Origin: Limnanthes douglasii subsp. nivea
Taxonomy: Eukaryota; Streptophyta; Magnoliopsida; Brassicales; Limnanthaceae
Assembly: GCA_036936605.1 (NCBI GenBank)
Contig: JAUPFV010000001.1
Span: forward strand, 316,836,809 to 316,900,808
Reading direction: 5' to 3'
DNA: 64,000 nucleotides
Shown: positions 33,581 to 44,000 of the stretch, piece after piece
Layout: every line of letters starts with the position of its first letter
Position numbering within the stretch: the first letter of the stretch is position 1
Made by a program: the position numbers and the translations under genes
The notes under the pieces: generated by a model
Seen by the model: only the letters and a program-made list of their open reading frames with translations
Told to the model about the DNA's origin: nothing
The model's database searches: none

Positions 33581-35752
33581 CTCGAACTCCCCTATCACAT
33601 TTGCTGTTGCGCCAGTAAACCCTATGATAGTCCTTTCTGACCTTTCTATTCGAGGCGGAGCAGTTAATCTCTCATATGTTGACTTGAAAAGCACATTAGC
33701 AGAGCTCCCGGTATCAATCAGCACTCGTCGAATCTCCACCCCGCATACTTCTGCTCCTATGACCACTGCATCTTCATGTGGCCCAGTAATCCCCCTCAAA
33801 TCATCCCCATCGAAAATTATAAAGGGCACATCCTTCTTGTTGCTTAGGTGCGCCGATGCTCCTCCCTCAATTTGTCGTGTTAAATTCACTATATGCCTCT
33901 TCCTCGAATTATTAGTGTTGTTGGTCATCGAATCTCCCCCGAATATTGTTAGTGATTCGAAGAAGGCACACAAATCTCGAACACGTCCCTGACGCATCGG
34001 CTCATCTATTGACATTAACAAGAGTCGACTGGGGTCTGGGTCGACATATTCCGAGGCCACATCAAAATCATCACCTGCAACATCTAAAATCATCAGTGCA
34101 GTTTCCTGCTTAGAATTAGGATTACCAATTTTCGGAGCTGCAACTTTAGCATTCTTCCTGACATACTCCAGCAAGTTTCCATTTTCGATCAAAATTTGCA
34201 TCTCCTTCTTTAGAGCAATGCAATCATTTGTATCATGGCCAACATCATCATGATACCTGCAGAACTTATTATTGCGCTCCTCTCTTGGCCTGTTAATCGC
34301 TGGTGGCTTTCTAAAATTTATTGTCCCCCTTGTTTTTTCGTATATCGAAGCCACGCTTTCAGTCAGATCCGCATAATAGTCTGGTCTTACCCACACATTC
34401 GATATGGATCTGAACTGTTGCTCATTATTATTAGAATTGTGTTGATTATATCCCCCCTGATACGAGCTCGAAGCTCCTCTGTTATAAACATTTTGATTAT
34501 TCCTCGGGCGCGATGAGTTGTTATTCGAAGTGTTCGCTTGACCATTCCCTTTCTGAATAGTACTGCCTCCTCCTCGAACCCGCGTCGATTCTTCGACCTT
34601 AATCTGATCCTCAACCTGAGCCATAAGAGCTCCAAATGTTAACGCCCTGCGCCTCGTAGTCTCATCGGCTAAATCCCCAGGCAACAGTCCTTGTCTAAAC
34701 GCTGCCATAGCCACACTCTCTTCACAATCATCCAATTCAGCCTTTGTTGACACAAACCTCTTAGTGTAATCCTTTAACTTCTCTCCCACAGCCTGCTTGC
34801 ATTGTATTATGGTGTCTCCATTAGCTCTCATTTCCTTGCTTCCCACAAACTGTCTTCGGAAAGCTGTATAGAAGCCTCTAAAATTTGCAATCGACTCCTT
34901 AGGAATCTTGTTGTACCATTTTAGAGCAGTTCCCTTGAATGTCTGAGAGAACGCTCTACACACCAATTTATCGTCATCTTCGAAATTAGTCATATAGTTC
35001 TTGAATTGTTCTATATGATCATCGGGATCTTGAGTCCCATCGAACTTATCAATTTTGGCAATGTCAAACCGCCTCGGAAGCGGCACTGATCTAATCTCCC
35101 TGATCAATGGTGAGTCCCTCCAGTCGACTCCCTAAACATATTGGTCTTCGTTTCTCATCCCCACAGTAGCATATAAGCTTGACTCACCTTCATATTTTCG
35201 AGGCGAATATTTCCGAGGCGAATATTTCCGAGGTGAATATACTCGCCTTTCTTTCTTTTTCCTTCCTTCTTTATACACCCTAGCTGGCCGGAGCTCACGC
35301 TCTGCTCCTCTTGGATGGCCTCGAGAATCTTCGTACCTCGGTGTTTCATCAGACTCCGAATCTTCGAAATCCTCTTCATCACTAGAGTTCACATACAGTC
35401 GCTTCTGTAACCTTTCTTTCCTCTTTATCCCACTATACTCTTTTTTTTTGCTCAAAACGTGCTTTACGCTGTTCATATCGATCGTCGCCATCGTCCATCG
35501 ACTGATCCGACTGATCATTCTGTCGCCCCCTGCTATTTTAGACCTAAGCCTAGCACCATCACTATTTCCCTTCTTTTTTACCAATTCGTCAAGCTCTGCC
35601 ACCTTCCTTATCATCTCATTCATTTTTCCTTCGAAATCAAATTGGATTGATTGAGTTGGAATCGATTTACCTGCCTCTTGCAAATCGGATTTCAATGTTT
35701 CCATAGCCTTGCGAACAGATGGATTGTCACCTTCTTCTGAATTCATCTTCAA
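33509..35752 (-). pseudogene. gag: Element 1 gag and protease, with one amber codon
   Basis: Two in-frame ORFs (206 codons from 35752, 532 codons from 35107) are separated by an amber codon at 35132. The first has a Lys/Arg-rich region and three YSPRK repeats (15-bp units at 35199, 35214, 35229). The second holds the gag core (RFDIAKIDKFDGTQDPDDHIEQF, KGTALKWYNKIP, FRRQFVGS), a knuckle-like FCRYHDDVGHDTNDC at about 283-296, and a retropepsin site DTGSSANVLF at 465-474. The protease is cut off after GKGPF by the rearranged junction. Gag would form the particle and the protease would mature it, but this copy can make neither in full without readthrough. Confidence 0.88.
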
Positions 35753-35853
35753 TCAGCGAAAAATCAAACAAAATACGAAAATTCGAACGAAAAACCTCAC
35801 AAAACGAAAACTCGAGACTCGATTTTTTATCTGTTGATCAAGGTATCTTCGCC

Positions 35854-35872
35854 CCCTCTTTCTAGCGCCAAT
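35854..35872 (-). promoter_or_regulatory. Element 1 primer binding site
   Basis: On the minus strand TTGGCGCTAGAAAGAGGGG follows the LTR end ATACCA after two bases. It shares the AATTGGCG start with element A. The primer tRNA is not certain. Confidence 0.65.
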
Positions 35873-35873
35873 T

Positions 35874-36166
35874 TGGTATGAATTAAAGTTGAACTAAGTA
35901 AATCAAGAACACAAGTCTTCACAGAGAGAGTTTTTAGTAGTGAAAATAGTATTGCACTTCTTATTATTTCATAAGTGTAACTGTCCTCCTCAGCCTCTAT
36001 AAATAGACCAGGTGAATCAGTTACAAAGGTGGTTACATAAGTGAATATTTACAACTTAGTCCCTCTCTCTCTTATAAAAGCTTAATCCTACTTTATATTT
36101 GTAAGACTTATCAATCTAGTCCTTACTAATTACATTTAGGTCCCTGTAGAATATCTTTCCTTATCA
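35874..36166 (-). repeat. Element 1 5' LTR
   Basis: This copy appears identical to the 3' LTR over all 293 bp. It is followed on the right by the AAAGG target duplication. On the minus strand TATTTATAG lies at the position expected for the sense TATA box, and the same bases read TATAAATA on the plus strand (35998-36005). Confidence 0.95.
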
Positions 36167-36171
36167 AAAGG

Positions 36172-37549
36172 GATAGCAAAATCTCGTTCAACCAAAATAG
36201 TTTTCCTCGTACATTTTGTATAATGTGTTTTAGCCTTATCATCAACAAAAATACTAGGTGGTTTCGTTTTTTCCTCTTCTGTTTTCTCATTTTCATACTC
36301 ATTTTTACAAACAATGCAATATCATAAGAGAATACAAATTCTAATTCAACTTATCAAAAATTACTAATAAATGTGATAAAATTTCAGCACCAAATATCAA
36401 GTCACAAATCATAATCACCAATAATTTTACTTGAAAATATTATTTTCATTAAAAACACGCTACTAGAATAAAATTTACCTCTGAAATATATTATAACACT
36501 CCCACAAAACTCAAATTAACAAGAATATCGATAGAATTTCCAATTCTCAGGTCAAATACCCTAATTAATACTTCTATTAATTCTAAGGATTGTAGAAATA
36601 CCTTAATTTGTGCAATTGGAGGATATAATTAAAATTCACAACTTGAAACCCAAAGTTGTGATATTGATCTTGCTTATTTTTTTATGCTTCTTGAATTTTT
36701 TTGTGATTGAAATCACGATCGTTACTCCATAAACACCATTTTGGTTTTTTTGATCTAGTAAATTTTTTGAAGTCAACCAAGTTTATGGATTTTCTATATT
36801 TGATGATTCATATGGAATTATAAGGTGTAATTGGGTGGGTTTAATATTTAAAAGCGAATTGAGAGGCTTCGGTAAGATGATATGGAGCTTGTTTCATTAT
36901 ATTATTTAATCGAAGTTGAAGATTTGTGTGTGTCAAAACAAGTTCTGGAAAAAATCATTTGGAAACATTTTCATTTGTGAATCGAGTCGGTTGAAATTAT
37001 TAGTTTCAAAAACCTTTTTGCGATCATCTTGAGTTTGCTATAGTGAATGATTTTTTTTAAATTAACGAAATAAAAACTATTTTTTTGTAGCAGGTCGCGC
37101 ATTGATAATCCTTATCTAGCTTATATGAAGTTCATTTAAAAAAATTCACAACATGTATGATCGTGATATCCATAGCTTCGCTAACGCAAAGTCCATTTTA
37201 AAAAAACAGAACATATGTGATGCTATTACACTTTGTTAGTCACGGTTCAAAAATTAATTTTTTAAAACATGTATTTCGACAAAATAAATCGTTAGCATAA
37301 ACCACAAAAATAAAAAATATCAGTAAAAAATTCTTGCATTGGGTTTCGTCCTAATCAGTGCTTCATTAAAGACCTTCACTCGACTTGTCGAATTTCTCAG
37401 TTTGAAACATGAAGAGGGTTTGAGATCTAATGTTCATCAACAAGTCATTGATAATGCATTTTAGCTGATGTATTTTCACCTTAAAGTTCTCCATTTCTGT
37501 ATGTGAGATTTTGATTTCTCCATAGGAAGAGACGTTAGTTATCTCAAAT
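36172..37549. other. AT-rich DNA, probably 3' region of the Athila-type element
   Basis: No coding frame is recognisable. The stretch lies downstream of the Athila-type integrase (minus strand), where that family has a noncoding or env-like region and the 3' LTR. I could not find an LTR pair to confirm it. Element 1 is inserted at its left edge. Confidence 0.35.
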
Positions 37550-38480
37550 GATCATAACAATATTCAACGCAATTTTCCCAAAAATGAGAGTTATAAAGAA
37601 GTACATTTTATTTGACATAGAATATTCACGGTATAATCTTCTTATCATAACATAGTTTTGTATTTTCTTTAAAGATTGAGAGTTTTCCTACGCTTTATTG
37701 AGAAATTCCTCCAGCTCATTTAACAGCAACAATGTTTTCTTCGCAACGGCTTCAAAATCCAAATTTGGAAATCTTGTGGCCTAGTATGATCGATGTTCTA
37801 CCTCTACCATAAAATAACATGTTTCCCTATAGATCCATTTGTAGGGTGACATTGCAATCAAGGTTGGGCCATAATGTATTATTTAGCCTTGATGACCAAA
37901 CTTTCTTTGAAATACTTATTGATTTACCCAAAATCATTTTCTGTTATTTATTTGAAATTTCAATTTTCGAACGGTTTGAGGTGGTATGGAGTTAAAAGTC
38001 GATTAGTGACTTCATATTTTCTAAGAGAGCATTCAATTTAAAATTTCAAAAATGAGTCCCTCCATCACTATTGAGTTCTCTTCGGGTTCAGAATCGGGAG
38101 AAAATATTTTTCTTAATAAATTTTGTAACCACTTGTGCATCGTTAGTTTGTAAGACTGATAATTTAATCCACTTGGAAACATAATCAATTCTTACCAAGA
38201 TATACTTGTTTTAAATAATAAATGGAAAGGCCTCATGAAATCGGTGCTCCATACGTCAAACGAATCCACCTATAGAATATTTTTAGTGGTATTTGAGTTT
38301 TTCTATAAATGTTGTTAAATAGTTGGCATATATCGTACTTCAAAGGTATGTGCGTCTTTGAATAACATGGGCCATAATAAATCATAGTGTAAAACCTTTA
38401 TATATATTTTTTCATTGCACTAAATTGACATACGTCCTCTAAGAAGTGGAAATGGTGTAGTGTATATGCCATTTCACTCT
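37550..38480 (-). pseudogene. pol: Athila-type integrase, decayed
   Basis: On the minus strand, KVLHYDLLWPMLFKDAHTFEVRY (zinc-finger side), FDVWSTDFMRPFPF, KYILVxIDYVSKWIKLSVLQTNDAQVV and later LLLNELEEFLNKAxEN match the integrase pattern typical of Athila elements (FDVWGIDFMGPF, YVSKWVEA, LNELEELR). Stops and a loss between core and C-terminus are evident. It would insert element DNA, but this copy is long dead. Confidence 0.75.
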
Positions 38481-38889
38481 AAAGAACTCACCATTAGATA
38501 ATTTGGTTGTCACACTGCCTGTAAACATATAGATCATACCAATAATACTATATAAGATCGTGTCAAAATATTTGATACTCTATGTCTCTCGAGACCTCTT
38601 TATTTATAAGATAATTGACAATGTCTATAAACTACGCTCGAAATATATGGTTGGCAGTTGTTCATCTAGAAAATACTCATTTATCATAATGTTATTTTCC
38701 TTTATGTATATGTGAGGTTCAGATGAGAGAGATGATTTGCTAAACGTTCTCTGAAACCTTCTTGTCTTGAATCTCTATATCAAATTCCTCCAAAAGCAAT
38801 ACCCAACATAATAAACTCAGATCTTATCTAATAAGTATCTGCGTGCATCATGAGATATGTAACCTTCTTGTACCATTAAATTATAATTA

Positions 38890-39420
38890 TCTTAATTTAG
38901 AACAAGATCAGTGTCTACACATTACTACAACACAGGATACATGTTAGTTGGACATTTATCAAATGATTCACCAAAATCTGAAACATCATCCATATTAATG
39001 GACTTTTTAACCATGTCAAAAAATATGGACATTATGCATCATCGAAAAGTGACAGGAGCGTTGCATAAACCAAACGACATCCTAAACCAAACGACATCCT
39101 CTGGTATGAAAAAGTCCTATATGGACATGTGATTTGGTCGGATAGAGATTTGGTTTTACTCAGAATATTCTTCAAAGAAGCAATAGAATGTGTGGTTGAT
39201 GAATATTTCGAGTAAAACCAAATCTCTATCCAACGAATGATCAACAAATTGATACAAATCCGTTGATAGAGATTTGGTTTTACTCGGAATATTCTTCAAA
39301 GAAGCAATAAAATGTGTGATCGATGAATATTCCGAGTAAAACCAAATCTCTATCCAACGAATGATCAACAAATTGATACACATTTTTATCGATCATTCTT
39401 ATGAAGATAAATTCGTCAAC
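38890..39420 (-). pseudogene. pol: Athila-type reverse transcriptase, decayed and internally duplicated
   Basis: On the minus strand HTFYCFFEEYSE, then SDQITCPYRTFSYQRMSFGL and LCNAPVTFR, then CIMSIFFDMVKKSINMDDVS correspond to SFYCFLDGYSGYNQI, KTTFTCPYGTFAYRRMPFGLCNAP and ATFQRCMLAIFSDMVE of Athila RT. The catalytic YIDD equivalent is decayed (MDDVS). The region around 39141-39370 is a tandem copy with inverted repeats. Confidence 0.75.
39141..39377. repeat. Two tandem hairpins of 30-bp arms
   Basis: GATAGAGATTTGGTTTTACT begins arms at 39141 and 39265. Each pairs with an inverted arm (39201-39230 and 39325-39354) across a 30-bp loop. The second hairpin is perfect over 30 bp and the first has two mismatches. 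The 124-bp unit is repeated directly. It lies in decayed RT sequence. Confidence 0.85.
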
Positions 39421-40199
39421 TTTTACTAAAACATCGTCCATTATTTCTTTTGAATACGTGAAATATTTATCAGTTAACTATAAATAAATAGTTTTAGGTT
39501 TTATCCTCTCACATTTCTAATTTTTAATAGATGGATAATAGTTTTAAATTATCCTAGAATCTAGATCACATTAACATTTTTCTAAATCAATATTTCCTAT
39601 TTTATAGAGTATAATAAAACTCTATCTATTTTGTAGGTTTGGTAGTCATTTTTTTTTGCAATAAGATGTTTCACTCTTCTCTAAGTATCACCATTTTGAA
39701 TTATTCTAAAAAATCTTGTTATGAAGAGTATCCTTGAGAAACTTTTAATACTTCGGCACTTGTTTCAATAAGTTGGTGAAATGTATATTGACTTCAAGAT
39801 TCTGAAATATCTTTTAGAACTTAGAGAACTAAATTCCATCATTTTTTTCCTTGAAGGCATGTATAGAATTCGAGGTTTGTATTTTGATAAATTAGGATAT
39901 CAAGCCATTGGGGAAACTTCACCACAATTAGTATTACCCTCATCACGACCAACTTGAACCAATATCTCAAGGTTTTTCGATGGGTTCATTCCTCTTAAAA
40001 TGCATGTTTTAGGAGTTGATAAACTTGTTTGGAGTCTGTTCTAAATTAGATATATTTTCAAGTTTATCCAAGTACTCTTAATTCCATACGTTATCATTAT
40101 TATACCACATATACTTCAAGTGCTTCCTACGCCTTGCTCTATAAGAATTATTTTTATAACAGGGTATAAGCCCTTATTGTAAATTACCTACATACATAA

Positions 40200-40890
40200 C
40201 ATTTTTCGACGTGACAATCTGATTGGCTGGATATTATGTTTCACATTCATGTATATTAGCATAATTCATTTTTATTTGTGGCATATGTTGTCTACACTCT
40301 GGAAGTCTTATTTTTTTTATTCAAAACTATAATATTTTTCATATAGAGTATTTCAAAAAGCTTGTATCTTCCTATGACATCTTGTTTGTTAGAGACCCTC
40401 AACTTGATACATCTATTATTGGTTTCAACAGTCCACAATAAAATGTTTGGACAATCATCCATGTCGGAATATCGTGAAGATGGAACATTTACAGCACCTA
40501 TATGTGTCATTCCCAAGAGTCATAAAGAGACTACTTGTCTCATTGCACAAACTATTTGATATTATTCTTAAATTTCACAGACTTCACTAGAGAAAAATAT
40601 TTTGATAAAAAAATTGAGTTAGTTTCTCCCATGTGGTGATACATCCAGAAGGTATATACTATAGTCACACATTGGAATTTTATATAAGAGAGAACAATAA
40701 TTGTCTCAATTTGACTTGCGTCTGGTAGGACCCCATTGTACCTATATGTATCACACACTTCAAAGAAACTTGATAGATGGGTGTTTGAGCATTTTTTAGA
40801 ATCTCCAGCCAACATCTGGTTGATATGTATCATAGTAATCAACGCAAGTTTGATCTCAAAACTTAGTGCAATCACCTCTATTATCATATA
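40200..40890 (-). pseudogene. gag: Athila-type gag, decayed
   Basis: The frame 40552-40887 reads HLSSFFEVCDTYRYNGVLPDAS and later MGETNSIFLSKYFSLVKSVKFKNNI. This matches the Athila gag pattern (HLxxFLEICDTxxxNGVxxDA, then FLxKFFPxxKTxxLRxxI). A further minus frame at 40292-40516 may be its C-terminal part. It lies at the correct end of the element, upstream of RT. Confidence 0.7.
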
Positions 40891-41134
40891 ACTTTGAATA
40901 AATCTCGTATCTGATGGATTTGTTTAGTTACCGATTCTTCACATATCAGACTTTCTTCTTTATTTGTTATTGTTGTTGAATTTTTCAATTCTCTTATTCG
41001 CCTCTGAAAGGTATCTTGACTTATGGATCAAAAGAAACTAACTCATTGTTGACAACTATTCTTGTTTAGAACTAGCAACAATAAAAAAACTAAAATTAAA
41101 TTTCAGATATATTGGTATTATAGGTGTAAAAACA

Positions 41135-41160
41135 TATTAAAATCCCCGAACTACGATGTC
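41135..41160 (-). promoter_or_regulatory. Athila-type primer binding site, decayed; 5' LTR to the right
   Basis: Minus strand TGACATCGTAGTTCGGGGAT resembles TGGCGCCGTTGCCGGGGAT, the tRNA-Asp primer site typical of Athila elements, allowing for several changes. The 5' LTR should start near 41161 and extend right, but its outer end is not visible. Confidence 0.5.
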
Positions 41161-43190
41161 AAAATTTGGTACGATTAAATTGAAAATATAAAATTATTGT
41201 TTGAATAATAGCGAGTATTAAATTTTAGTCGTTGTTATCATCTTTTATTCTCTAACAACTAACATTCTTGAAGAGGTGGTTATATATCTAATCTAATACA
41301 TCATACAATTAGATCATGCAATTTATGAACCTAGATTAGATTTCAATAGGTTATGCTTGTAGTATCCTAATCATTCAAACTAGTGATATTAATATATTTT
41401 AAAAGCCGACACCACCTCTCGATTTCAATCTAAATTTATCAGCAAACAGTTGAACTCGTAAGTAATTACATGCATTAGATCTACTATTAATATAAAAGAA
41501 TATATAAAAATTAAATTAAAATATAAATCAAAATTTATTTATGTAATATAAAAGTTCAATAACTCCAACAAATTAAATTTTAGTTACTACCCATTATTGT
41601 TTTTGAAATTGAAAAAAAATACATCTAAATCATTCAAGATAACCTATCGTTTTTTTTTTTTCCGTTGGTGAATAATCCAAAAAACCTATCACCAATTAAC
41701 TATATAAAATAAAAAAATATATTTTTTCCAAAATATATGCTCTTAATACTAAAACGTAATAGAGATTTTATTTTAAATCATTTGTTACCTCGTTCACTAT
41801 AAATTATATAATTGTATTTTTTGTTTTATATATACATTTATTTTTAAGTTTTTTATTTTTATTCATTTGCTTTATTTTAAGTGTGTGATAACTTTTAGCA
41901 TTTTTTAGAATTTTTTTATATTTTTAAATAACCTCATAAGTAAAATACAAAAATAAACAAAATAAAAATATTTATTGAATTTATATATTAAACTAGCGAA
42001 AAAATAGTGTAAAAGTATATAAACATATAAAATTTAGTGTGGTTCGGATTGTGAAGAAATCAACCACTCTATTTTGTTACAAAACACCTTTGGCTTATAA
42101 AATTAATTATGGATCTCAAGTTTTATTTATGTGTTTATCTTCTACCTCACTTCTCTCTCTAAAACCAAAAGAGCAAGATGAAGTATCTCTCTAGAAATCG
42201 TCTTTCTATTTTTTCACTCAATGCGTTAAGAAAGTTTAATCTTCTATTTCATTATATATAGACTAAACATGAAGTGTATAATGCATCATGCTCGTATTAA
42301 CACCAAATACATATTATTTTTCCAACCAAATAAGGAAATGGTTGCTACCACACTCAGACAGGGTACAGTATCCGGTAATGGCACAATTTCCTGGTGTTTA
42401 TACATTTTACTATTTGTCTCATTTGAAATGTAAGTTCAAGATAAACCATTATAATCAACGGCAGAGTATTCATCATCCATTTCAAAATCTTTAATAGAAG
42501 TGATCAAGCAGGAAATCAAGCTGTTTAATTAGAAGAATACCAATAAGTCTTCGGCAACTTGTTCCTATATCTTCGGTTCATCCGGATATCAAATTTCACA
42601 CTTGGTTCAAGAAGTAACAAAATACATGTCTTCATGAAAACACTCTTAGGCTCCAGCAGATTTCTCTACACCTAAGTCTTCAGTTTGAGCTTCAACCAAA
42701 TAATTTAGAGCTTTGAAAGTTCCTGCCATTTAGTCTCGGTCATCCATTTTTTGGCCTAAAGTTTGGTCGTACTCTGCACCGATTATTTTTAACCTAAACT
42801 TAAAAATTATCTGCCTATACTTATAGTGACTCTATACATTTACTAGATGTTGCAACTACTTTTTGGAAACATCCATTTCACCTGCCTCCAAGACTTAAAC
42901 AAGTCTCATGTAGTTTGTGAAATTTGAAATCGCCAATACTTTACTCAAAGAATCTAAATAAGTTTCCTCACTTTCAATTCTTTGCACCGTCACTGCTCAT
43001 TTCTCTAATGATTGTAACTTGATATTTACATTCTTAGTTCTCTCACGAAATTTCATGTTTTTTATTCAAGAGCACTAATATTATTATTTAACATTAACAC
43101 ATCATATTTCAGTGATCTCATTTAACAATCCTTTCATCTATATGGATTCTTTCATAGCTTTGGTAGCAATCATATATTTGGCTTTCTTGG
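41161..43190. other. AT-rich DNA: Athila LTR region and unassigned sequence
   Basis: The left part is probably the Athila-type 5' LTR. No gene is recognised in the rest. A block at about 42667-42755 (TTTAGTCTCGGTCATC near its end) is repeated in diverged form at 44710-44800. Confidence 0.35.
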
Positions 43191-43199
43191 ATGAAAAAA

Positions 43200-44000
43200 C
43201 AATAACATTTTGTATAGAAGACTTCAAGCTAATCATTTATCATGCACAATAAATAAATAATCCAAAGTTGACTTCCTTATGTCAAGACAACTTGCATAAT
43301 CAGAGTCAACATATCCTCTCAATATTTTATCATCCATGTATGTTTGATCATAATACTACGCAACTTAAGCCAAAGCCTGCAGGTATCTCATGATCCATTT
43401 AAGGGCTTTCCAATGAGGTATCTCTAGATTTGACATAAATCTTCTCAAAATACTAATGGAGTAGGCAAGATCAGGTCTTGTGCACATCATATGTTTGTCG
43501 GAAGCACATCCAAACACTCTTATATGTTCCAACATAAAATTCTTTCCACATCAGACTTCTTGTTTGGAGAGTTATTCTTACGGTTTGGTGTCTAGAAATA
43601 AAAAGTTTATAATACTAACTAGGGAATGGCCTCATTCATATATTCTAAGTCATTCTAGTTTACAACTTCTTCAGCATATCTCCAATATGATTTTACACTA
43701 GCCTATTACAGTTCCTAAAAGCATCAACCCTTTGTCTTTGCTCTACAAAAGTATAACCCATAATTTTTTGAGTAATCATCAAACAAAGACATGAATTACA
43801 TTTCACCATCAATGGTGGGTTGCTTTGCAAGACCCCAAAAATCTAAATGAATATATTAAAGAACATTACTGGTTGTATGGTTGATATGTAGGAACTCAAC
43901 TCTCTTTCTTTTATCTAGCACGCAGCTTCACAAAAGCTAAATTTTTAAATAGTCCCACAATCCAACAACCCATATTTACTAAGCTCAATAAGGAATTTCT
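43200..44000 (-). pseudogene. pol: Copia remnant: integrase and RNase H pieces
   Basis: On the minus strand HMMCTRPDLAYSISILRRFMSNLEIPHWKALKWIMRYLQ, then GYVDSDYASCLDIRKSTLDYLF match the copia RT end and RNase H (43200-43500). Further right, FWGLAKQPTIDGEM and FMSLFDDYSKNYGLYF (43745-43860) match the integrase core. The RT between them is mostly missing. Only fragments remain. Confidence 0.7.

Larger units (their letters stand above)
25985..36166 (-). mobile_element. Tat-lineage Ty3/gypsy retrotransposon, complete copy (element 1)
   Basis: The 10,182-bp element has 293-bp LTRs at both ends that look identical base for base, TG...CA termini and a 5-bp target duplication AAAGG (25980-25984 and 36167-36171). 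gag-pol reads on the minus strand and has two RNase H domains, which assigns it to Tat. A large intron-containing gene lies on the plus strand between pol and the 3' LTR. gag-pol is broken by stops and a rearrangement although the insertion is young. Confidence 0.95.

Noticed and set aside
33267..33992. 241-codon plus-strand ORF in element 1
   Set aside because: It is antisense to the protease and gag frame (minus strand), has no recognisable domain and no homologue at the same place in element 2.
35199..35243. Tandem 15-bp repeat as a regulatory array
   Set aside because: It encodes three in-frame YSPRK repeats in gag, so a coding explanation is enough.
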